Positions 22,801-34,800 of a stretch of DNA of 64,000 bases are shown here, one piece after another. The stretch's first letter is position 1, and every line of letters starts with the position of its first letter. The DNA is taken from contig NC_134840.1 of assembly GCF_965363235.1 (NCBI RefSeq), positions 97,848,416-97,912,415 on the forward strand, read 5' to 3'. The notes under the pieces were generated by a model. That model was not told the DNA's origin. It searched no databases and worked only from the letters and a program-made list of their open reading frames with translations. The position numbers were made by a program, and so were the translations under genes. This DNA comes from Mytilus galloprovincialis. Taxonomy: Eukaryota; Mollusca; Bivalvia; Mytilida; Mytilidae.

Positions 22801-25800
22801 ATCTTCTTCTTCCTCAACAAAATCTTTGTCCCCTGTTTCCTTGATTTTTTTAACTGGTCTTGATGGCTGTAATATATAAAATGACAAGAACATAACATCA
22901 AGTTGACATAAGAAAAATATAATATCATTGATTGGTTAAAACTGACTTTAGATCATATCAGAAACTAGGGTTAAACTGAGGGGATATAAAAAATTAAGAA
23001 TTCCTGTTCCACTAATGGTTCTTCTATGACAAGTAAACAAATAGATTTCTGTTTAATGTTTTGAAGACTTATGTTGTTTTTGTTTTTGTTTTGGTCATAG
23101 TGTTTTTGGTATTTCGACCATTTGTGATTTTTGTTTGCCAACTTAATCATGTTTTGAGGGGGGCTATAATTAAATTCCTATAAAGCAGAAAGAAAGATCC
23201 TGGTTTAAACATAGGGTAGGATAATACATGCTATACATGATTTGCTGGTAATGAAATGCTGCTATTTAACTTAAGTGTGTGAACAAAATATTGATTACTG
23301 TCTCATACATTTTAGCAAATTTTAAAAATAGCAAAAGATTACTCAAAATACTATGGTTTATGCAAACAATATTTTAGTAGCGTACTCCCAACTTTTTTTT
23401 TACTTCATACTACAAAAATGTACTGTGTACTCAATGTGGCTTGGTATAGGTTGTATTACAAATCAATACTTACCACTAATGGTCTCTTCTGCGTTTTAAG
23501 TGACTTGATTTTACCAATAACTGGAAGTTTAATCTGTACACCAGAAGCTTTAGGTACTATCTGAGGACTGAAAAAAAACAAGAAAATATCACACTGTTTT
23601 CATAACCACAAAAAATACCATTACATGTTGTATATAAATACATAAATGTAAATGGTCTATTTTTGGTTTTTATAGTTGGTCTATTTTGGGTTTTTATAAA
23701 TGTTTTATTTTTGGTTATTATTTTGTTGTATTATTCTTGTTAAATAAATTTTTCAAATTCACTTCATTGACATTTAATGTCATTGATCAAGTTTTCCAGA
23801 GATTTGAAGAATCTTTCTACAGACTGCAATTTGCAAATTTTGTACATGAAGAGCTGCACTCAACAAAGTGTTGTTAAACTGTCATGGTCAATAGGAGGTA
23901 TTGTATTATCATTTGACATTTCCCCCCCCCCACAAATAAAACTTAAAATAGACAATTTTGAAATGACACACAGCCAGCCTTAGAATGCAAGGATGTAAGG
24001 TATCACATACATGCAAAAAAAAGAGAAGTTCCTCACTTCTCATGATAAATGGTTTAAAAACTTTATGATCATGTGACATTAAGTGACTATACCTTATTAA
24101 CTCAGGTAATGATGCAGGTTTAGCAATATTGACAAGTTTTCTGATCTTCATTTCTTCTTGTTTAAGTTCCATCAATTGTCTTTTCAATGCCATTTTAGTT
24201 TTTGTATCCATGACTCCAGACTTTATTGCCATCATGTAGGCATCTAGTGCATCAAGGTCATCATTGTCCATGGCCGCTGCATCTAAAAATAGAATCTGGT
24301 AGTATAATATACAGACTTTTTAAATAAAGAATAAATATAATCAGGTAGATGTGAGAAAGTATTGTTGTAGAAAAATCTTTCTTTCAAAAGCCCAAAAAAT
24401 AAATCATTTGGGAATGGAAGTTTTATTTGTGAACATGGGTTGAATATCATTCAAGGTTGTATTTTGCATTTGTTGTTTTCAAAATTATTAAAGAACAATT
24501 TAAGAAAGCAGGAATTCTTAAACCCATTTCTAGGATCCACATTCAATTCAAATAACTTAGAAAATCAAAAAAACAAATTGAAAAAAATATAGAGTAATTG
24601 AAAATGAATCAACTAATCTAAATTTGAATCGCTAATTCACAAATGTTACCTGATTTAGCTTTTTCTAGCTTTGCTTCAATTTCTTGTATTTCTTTAGTAA
24701 TTGTGTCATGCTTTTCTACCTAAAGAATATAATATAAAATAAATTTATTAAAAATCAAAATGATGACAAGAAAAAAACAAGAATGTGTCCAAAGTACACG
24801 GATGCCCCACTCGCACTATCCTTTTCCATGTTCCATGGACTGTGAAATTGGGTAATAATCTAATTTGGCATTAAAATTAGAACGATTATACTATAGGGAA
24901 CATATGTTCTAAGTTTCAAGTTGATTGGACTTCAACAGTGCTCTAGCTAGAAATCAAAAGGGGCAGGGTGCCAGTGGAGGGAAGGGCACTTTTTATGATA
25001 AGAAAAGGCACTGCTCATTTTTTTGTCTACGTTTCTGTGTGTATCACGAGTTAACGAATCTCTTTTTTTTTTACTGTATATATGTTGTTTTTTTTAAATA
25101 AAGATGCTTTTCAACTATAGTCTTTATTTCATTGTTTGTGTAGTTATGAATGATATTGTACATCTTCATCAACATATTATGTTTTTACAGTTTAACTTCA
25201 CTCTACCCATTATCAAAATATATGTGGTTTTTTTTTTTATTAACTTTATAGGAATTATAGCTTTTAATTCATAATATGAAGTGCAGCTGAGCATTACTAA
25301 TTTAACAATGTTTAGAACATGGATTGCTAAAAGTATAATTATCAAGTAGAAATTGCAATATATATTTTTAATATGTTCAAAGACAGTTAATATCTTTAAG
25401 GTAACATTATTATGTTATTATATATTCAATTGGTAATATATTCCTTTTTTTGATACTAGATAATATTTTTAGAGCACAAATTTGTAATAAGCTAAAACAG
25501 GGGAAGTAACTCCAAAATCAATTTCCACCACGTTTGGGTTAATTAAAAACTGTGCTTGTCGCTAACAAGTTGAGATGGAAGGCATTTCTGTAAAGGCATA
25601 GTTTTATTTTGATGACTTAAATTCAATTCTAAAGTCATGAAAGTCTTCATTTATACGCTCTTCCATTGTGACTTGGAGATCGAAAATGCTGACCCAAGCT
25701 AAACACACTCGCTTACACATTCATCAAAAGTATGACAAAAAGATACATTGTCCTAATTAAATTACCTAGTTATTAACACCTTTGAAGTCTTTATCATTGT

Positions 25801-28800
25801 AATTGATTGTAATATCATGATTAACCTGGGGGCAATCACACAGGTGTCATATATGTAATTAACTTGGAGATCAGTAATCGATGAAACAAAATTTTACCAA
25901 AACGGCACAAGATAATTTTGGAAAAAGACATCAGGGCAGAAGGGCGCGGATGAAGGCACCCAGGGCGCGGCTGAGGGCACCAAGGGCGCGGCGCCCTTCT
26001 ATTTTGGGCTAGCGAGACCACTGTTCAATTTCATCAAAAACTACTTTGACCAAAAACTTTAATCTGAAACTCCCACTTTCATTTTCTATGTTCAGTGGAC
26101 CGTGAAATTGGAGTCAAAAGTCTAATTTGGCTTTAAAATTAGAAAGATCATATCATAAGCAACAAGTGTACTAAGTTTCAAGTTGATTGGACTTCAGCTT
26201 CATCAAAAACTACCTTGACCAAAAACTTTAACCTGAACAGACGCACAGACGAACGGACGGACGGACGAACGAAAGGAGCCACAGACCAGAAAACATAATG
26301 CTCCTCTACTATCGTAGGTGGGGCATAATTATTAAAGAAAATAAGAAAAAAGCAGAATCCCACTCAGCTTCTTCTTTTCTCTTGTTATTATCTTCCATGT
26401 TTGTAAATTTGGGATTATCTCCCCCTGAAGTCATATCTTTTAACATTGCTGCAACCTCTGCTTTGATTCCTGTGAAATTTCCATTGCTTTTAATTTTGTT
26501 TTTAATCATTTATTCAGGCACTTTTCTCATAGAGACCAATTGAAATTAACACTTATATCTGAAAACATTTACAGTAAAATACTATTTATAACTGATTGTA
26601 AGCAAGTAATACTAACCAAGCTTTTATATGTTTCTGTTTTTTGTTCTTCTTTTCCTGCTTTTTTCATTCTCTGTCGTCTTTTCTTCTCTATATCTCCTGT
26701 TCTGTCTAGGTATAAGTCTTCATCGCTATCATAAAAATCATCATCTTCCCAATTCTTCTGTTTTCTCTTCCTGCTTTCTGTGAAACAGCGAGGAGAACAT
26801 TGGATGCATATCAGTGACACTTGTTATTAATTTTTTCTTTCGTAAACAAACAATTGTTAGTCAAAAGATCATAGTTTCTAAACAGTAGGATTAAATAAGT
26901 GTAAATCTGTATGATTGGTAACTATTGTGGTTTCATTATTATTTGTTGGATATCAATTTTCGTGGGTACAGGTTAACCTCGAAATTAAATGATCAACAAA
27001 TGACATATTTTCTAAAGGCTTGTATGCAGACCTCAGCAGAACCACAAAATTAAGTATCCACGAACATACAAGTTTTCTTACAAGTTTTCTTTTATCATGT
27101 TTATCCACCAAAAATTAGTACCCACAAAATAAATGAATCCACAGTAGTAATTCTCAAGTTTTCATTCAGACTTAGTGGTGAAAACAACAGATAAACAATA
27201 ACATTTTCGTATATTTCTAAATTACAAAAAAGTACTTACTGCCTACAGCTTTCAAGAAATTGGAGATCTTTTGGGGGAAATCTTTGGACTAAATTGGGGT
27301 ATGTATCACTACAAAATTCTTTATAACAATTTTTTCTTGTCGTATATTTTTCTTAACAGACCCACTGATGCTAATGGCAAAAACAAAGTCCCAGGTGTAA
27401 TTAACCTGCAGCTTGACTAGGCTCATTTAGATTCAGAGCTTGACAGATAGTATGGACATTTGTCTATCATGAACAATATATGTCTACCTCTACATTTCTT
27501 TTTTTTCTCTTCCAGAATGCTGTTGAATTGTTTGCTACATGAAGTTTATGGGTTCCTCCATTATTAAATTTTCATCCATGAGGATCCCTCTAAACCCCCT
27601 ATTTTTATTCCTATTTACCATGTGTAGATGCTCGTAACAAGTTCATTCTATCCAATATTCTACATCCTTCTAAAGCACATTGTAGCACTGCTTCTTTCTT
27701 CTTACCAGAGACAATAGCCTCAGCAATTACTGGTTCCCCATTTGGTCCATCAACTGGTAACCTATAATAAGTACAAGTCATAATTAATATAATACCATTC
27801 AAAAGGTCAAATAACCAAGGAGACTACATTCCAGTATTCCAATGAAACATACATGGATCAGACAACACTCCATTCTACTTTTAATTAGAAAAAAATATCA
27901 ATGAAAGCAAATATACCAGACCAATTCTTCAACAAAATATGACATCCATCTGAAAACGCTTTAATTCAAAAGTTGCTGCATTTAATCTATCCATCTCTTT
28001 TCAAGGTCAATAGACATACCAATCACTTTCAGGAGATTGTTAACATGTTCTCATCTTTATTGAAAATGGTCAAAAATAATTTTAATCAGAAATACGGCTA
28101 TAAGCAATCAAGCATTCCATCATATATGCATAAGACCCATTATATCCTTAATTTGTTGATGAAACAAATTCTTTGTCATGGATTATAGAATTTGTAATAA
28201 TATTTACAAGTTTTTCATTTTTTAGCTCACCTGGCCTAAAAGGCCATGTGAGCTTTTCTCATCACTTGGCGTCCGTCGTCGTCGTCGTCGTCGTCGTTAA
28301 CAATTTTTCAAACATCTTCTCCTCTGAAACTACTGAATGGATTTGAATGAAACTTAAAAATGATTGTTCCTTAGATTATCCTGCACAAAGTGTGTGCTTC
28401 GATTTTTGATCCGTCAAAAAAACATGGCCGCCGTTACTTAAAATAGAACATAGGGGTCAAATGCAGTTTTTGGCTTATATCTCAAAAATGAAAGCATTTA
28501 GAGCAAATCTGACATGGGTAAAAATGTTCATTAGGTCAAGATCTATCAGCCCTGAAATTTTCAGACTAATCAAACAAACCATTGTTGGGTTGCTGCCACT
28601 TAATTGGTAATTTTAAGGAAATTTTGCAGTTTTTGGTCATTATCTTGAATATCATTATAGATAAAGATAAACTGTAAACAGTAAAAATGATCAGCAAAGT
28701 AAGATCTACAAATAGGTTAATATGACCAAAATTGTCAATTGACCCCTTAAGGGGTAAATGTCCTTTAATGACAATTTTTCACAATTTGTTCATCATATTT

Positions 28801-31800
28801 GCTAACTTTAAAAAATCTTCTCCTCTGAAACTACTGAATGGATTTGGATGAAACTTAGCATGATAGTTCCTTAGATTATCCTGCACAAAGTGTGTGCTTC
28901 GATTTTTGATCCGTCAAAAAACATGGCCGCCCTTACTTTAAATAGAACATAGGGGTCAAATGCAGTTTTTGGCTTATATCTCAAAAATGAAAGCATTTAG
29001 AGCAAATCTGACATGGGTAAAAATGTTCATTAGGTCAAGATCTATCAGCCCTGAAATTTTCAGACTAATCAAACAAACCATTGTTGGGTTGCTGCCACTT
29101 AATTGGTAATTTTAAGGAAATTTTGCAGTTTTTGGTCATTATCTTGAATATCATTATAGATAAAGATAAACTGTAAACAGTAAAAATGATCAGCAAAGTA
29201 AGATCTACAAATAGGTTAATATGACCAAAATTGTCAATTGACCCCTTAAGGGGTAAATGTCCTTTAATGACAATTTTTCACAATTTGTTCATCATATTTG
29301 CTAACTTTAAAAAATCTTCTCCTCTGAAACTACTGAATGGATTTGGATGAAACTTAGCATGATAGTTCCTTAGAATATTCTGCACAAAGTGTGTGCTTCG
29401 ATTTTTGATCCGTCAAAAAACATGGCCGCCCTTACTTTAAATAGAACATGGGGTCAAATGCAGTTTTTGGCTTATATCTCAAAAACAAAAGCATTTAGAG
29501 CAAATCTGACATGGGGTAAAAATGTTCATTAGGTCAAGATCTATCAGCCCTGAAATTTTCAGACGAATCAAACAAACCATTGTTGGGTTGCTGCCACTTA
29601 ATTGGTAATTTTAAGGAAATTTTGCAGTTTTTGGTCATTATCTTGAATATCATTATAGATAAAGATAAACTGTAAACAGCAAAAATGATCAGCAAAGTAA
29701 GATCTACAAATAAGTTAAATATGACCAAAATTGTCAATTGACCCCTTAAGGGGTTATTGTCCTTTAATGACAATTTTTTCACAATTTGTTCATCATATTT
29801 GCTAACTTTAAAAAATCTTCTCCTCTAAAACTACTCAACCAAATTCAACCAAACTTCAACTGAATGATCAGTAGGGTGTATAAAATAAAGTTTGTGTTTT
29901 ATTTTCTATTTTGTCTAAAAACATGGCCGTCATGGCTAAAAAAAGAACACAGGGTAAAATGCAGTTTTTGGCTTATATCTAAAAAACTCCAGCATTTAGA
30001 GCAAATAAGACTAGAAGTTAAAATATTTATTAGGTCAAGGTCTACCTGTCCTGAAATTTTCAATTTGCAATTTGCAAAAAAAATAATTTGTTGTGCTACT
30101 TCCAAAAAATAGAAAATATTCTGACCAGAAAAAAAACCATGTCCCCCTACAAGTTAAATGGTCCATGCCTAACTGTTATTAATGAAATCATTTAACTGTT
30201 TTGCTGTTATTGGAGCCCCTTCTCAGCAGTGGAATAAATTCAAATCATGAATGAAGAAATTTGAAAGAATAACAATTTAATAATGTAACAATAACAATTT
30301 TATTGTTAAAATTCTTTTATTGTAACTATAATGTAATAAAAATAAACTCATTTTCTTTATTTATAAACAGTAAGTCATATATATTTGTAATATTGAAGAA
30401 TTGTTAGCTGTACATGTTTGCCTGGCATGGTTCAATATGTTCAATAAGGCATTGCTTACCAGGTGAGCGATTCAGGCTCTTGAGAGCCTCTTGTTTTATT
30501 TACCCCCACTGTGTACCTTCAATGAGACAACAAACAAACAAAAATAAATAAAGATATAAATAGACTTACTCTACGGCACATTTGTATTTCCCACTTCCTC
30601 CATCTGTTACAATATATTCTGGTTCTTCGTAACCTACAAATACATGTATAATATACTACGTAATTAATCATTTATCAATAAAAGGCGAATTTTTTCTTTG
30701 TAGTAGAAACTGGGTGTTTCAAACAGTCAGTGCTCTACACAGGCCCTTTTAGCATCATGGTAATAATATGTAAAAGGAAAATCTTTTCTTTTCAGAAAAA
30801 CATTGTTTGCAAGCATTCCGATTGTAATGATCATTCTTCAAACTGCATACATTTGAAATTGTAAATTATGTCTCATTTTTAATAAAATGCAAATTATAAA
30901 TGATCTTTTCATTAAGAATTTAATATGTGTGTAATTCATACAACAAACTGTTTACACAGAGATATGTCTCGCCTTTTGCAGAAAAAAACCAAAAACAAAA
31001 CAAATCTGATGGAAAGCAACATTGCTAATTAATTCAAATTCAATGAACCATGAAAGTACAAGGACAAAAATCTCTGCAGCAATGAGGTGTGCGGATGCAA
31101 ATACAACTGCATATCAAGTACCATTGACTTCCATTAGTGTTTTGCCAATAATGACTTATCACATATACTCGATACAAAATTGTTTGAGCAAAAAAGTATT
31201 CCTATCATGCATATACACTCATTACACTGGTGTCAACGTGATGATCGTAACTGCAGTTACGATCATCCCAATATGGCAGACACAAATTTAGGGAAATTTT
31301 AGAAGGCTGATTTCTCTACTTTGACAGCTTATTTTCATATTTGTATTATGTCAAGAAACATCTTTATAAGCATTGCCATTTAAATATTTTTTCTTACATG
31401 ATGGAAAAGCAACAAGAAAAATGAAAATCGAGATACAAAAAATCACGATGATGATCGTAACTTTTATTTATTTTTATCAACGATGATCGTAACTTTTAAT
31501 TTAGATGATCATAACTGTATGTTTCAATGAAGCATTTTCTGATAAATAAAGCAGTCTGGTATGCAAAAAAGTGTACCTAATCACCAAATATTGTGATAAC
31601 AACTTTATATTAATTACATATATTTTATATAAATAAAATATTTGACATTACATATTAATTGACAGTTTGGAAAGATAGGAGGTTTTTTCCCGGTTTTTTT
31701 TTTTGAGTTACGATCATGACGATCATCTTTTTATAAAAACAAGTCCAAGTTACGATCATCCATAGACAAAGTTACGATCATCGTGTTTTTTTTATCTTGA

Positions 31801-34800
31801 TTTTCCTTCTTCTGGGTGTTTTTCTATCATTTATGAAAAACACATTAAATGGCAATGCTTATAAAGATTTTTCTTGATACAAAACTAATCTGAAACAAAT
31901 CTGTTAAAGTGGAGAAATCGGCCTTCTAACATTTCCCTAAATTAGTGTCCACCATATTGGGATGATCGTAATTGCAGTTACGATCATCACATTGACACCG
32001 GTGATATAGCAGTATAATTTTTGCCTCCCTAACTTTGTCATAAACAACAAAAACACAGAATCTGTAGTATCAACCTTACCCTCTCTTTCATAAAATCCTT
32101 TCAGAGCCTTCTTAGGATCATCAACATAAAGATCTTCATTTTCTAACTTGATTTCTTCAGAGGGTGCATTTGTACCTTCATCTTCAATAGCATCATCAGC
32201 TGTAAACATACCATAATAAATATAATGTAAATTCACAAATTAATATGTGCATTATTTCGATTTTTTAACAACTGGAATTATTTTAGGATTTATTTGGTTT
32301 GGTGGATGCCAGTTTGTGCATTATAACTATTCAATTATGAGTATTCTAATGTTATAAATGTAGACCATAGCTAATAAAATTGCAGACAATTTCAAGTGTT
32401 GTTGTCAATTTTGAGTATATTTTAATGTTATAAATATATGAAGTAGGCAGACACCTAAAAATTAACAAGATTATTTACTTTAAAGAAAACTTGTATGATA
32501 AATTTGTTTATTTATTTAAAAACATTAATTGTTATGATATGGTTGCCAAAACCTGCTTTGATATTTTAAGTAGAAGAAATACCTTTTTATATTCTTAAAA
32601 TGAAATTATTTTAATAATCGTATGTATTTTAACTAGTTTTATATAGAAATTGTTTTATAGTCTCTCATAATTCTTAATAGAATGGTACTTGTAATTTATA
32701 TTTGTGTATTGTCTGTTTTATAGTGTGTATATACTCTGTATGTACTGTATATTTATGTATTGCAAGTAGTGAGACTTTAATAAAATATTGAATCTGTAAG
32801 TTGACCATTGGCTCTAACCTTTTCTAAAACAATCAAAATCAGGTAATAAAATACTATAATCAAAAGTGCTGAATACTGGAATCTTGATGTAGTTTTTTTT
32901 TTACTGTTTCACTTAACAAACAAACAATAATTAGGTTTATGCACCAAGTACATAAATTTTTAATGAAAACCTAAATCTGATTGAAAAAAATCCAGATCCT
33001 ATGTCCACACTCTGCTTACAACAACTTAACAAGACTCTTGATTTATTTTCTGAACTGGTAATTAATTAGATTGCATCTACCTCAAAAAATTTAATGTGAG
33101 TATCATCGGGACAAACCAGAGGATCCCAAAAGATCCCTAAAACAGGTAGTAAAACAGAGTATTTAACGATTCTGAGCAAAGTACATAAAGTATGGACACA
33201 GATTGTGTTTTTTTAATCAGATTATAAAAACTTGTGGATGTAATTTTATTTTAAATTTACCCATTCCCCAAGAACAACCACCATCATCTTCTTTCTTTCT
33301 GATTGCATCTAACTTTTTTTCTTGTGCTGCCATGTCTGCATGTCTTAATACTTCAGCTTCTTTTGTTTGTCTTTCTCTCTGTTCTTTAAGTGCAGTGACC
33401 GACAAATCTGATTCTTCTTCTTGGTCTTCACCTGGTCCCTAAAATATTTCAATTTGTAAATCTTAAATGATAGAGTTAAAAATATTTAAAACAAAGCTTT
33501 ACATGTATATGAAAATTATGAAATTGGACTGTTACACCTTGAAATCAAGTTGAGAAATAACTTTTTAACAAACCAGTGTCTCTCAAGAGCCTCAGTCTAA
33601 ATAGTTTACCATGATTATTTTAAAAATAATTTGCTTTAGTGAACATTTTTACTGTTCACAGTTTACTTCATCTATTATTGTTTTACAATCTATTGGCAAT
33701 TCAAGAACACAAAATAAGTAGAAAATTTGTCAATTAATGGGCAATAAGTACCTTTACTTTAGCAATTATCAAATGGCTATTTAATTGTAGCCAAATTGCA
33801 TTGGTTGTTACAGCCTAAATATACAATATGTACAAGGAGATGTCCAACCCCCTTCAGCAGGATTGAGCTGTTTTGAAGACAGCATAGAACAAAGATGTAT
33901 AGAACTTGGGAGTTAATTACAAAGTTTGCAAAGAGCTAAATATCTGTTTCCATAAGCATCATAAATTTTTTCAATCTCATATACATGTAGCAACTTGAAA
34001 GTACAATAATGTTTGCCAGTAAACATCTCTCAGGATCATGAGAATAATACTCATATTTAAAAAAAAATTATGCATGAAGAGTACTACTGCTAGTGTATTA
34101 CATAATGTAAAATTTCATCAATTTATATACATGGGCTTGCAATCTCTAACAACTTTAACATGTTTACTGCTGGCATGGCTGGTAGAGCATGTGCATAAAC
34201 CATTTGCGAACATGATAAATATCATGAAAAGGTAAAAAAATTAATATGTCTATGTAATTACTGAATGTAGATCACATTTCGCTTTTAAAAATGCTAAAGA
34301 CAACCATGTGATCAAGTGGTATCAGGTCCGTTCGCGCCCAATACACTTTCGCACCCTACATGTTCGCACCTCGCACCCAAGGTCCGTTCGCACGTGTAGA
34401 GTGCGAACGGACCTTGGGTGCGAGGTGCGAACATGTAGGGTGCGAAAGTGTATTGGGCGCGAACGGACCTGATACCACTTGATCACTTGAAAAACTCTAC
34501 ACGTTCGCACCCAATTTTAATTTAAATTCCAGTTGAATAATTGGAAAATCATGATTGTTGTTTTAAATCGCTTTGGTGTAAATACTGAATGTATTTATAG
34601 CTTGGTATGAGTAAAACATTGAAGATTTTAAATGAAAAACACACAGCTTGGTCCCTTTGATCTGAAACAATGAAACACTAAAATATAACAATACACTATA
34701 AAAACGTGATAAAATTTATTTAACACACAAAAAAACGTAGTCAGAATATCACTTTATTTTGAAACAAGTCAATGAAACAAAGTAATTATTATAGCAAACC

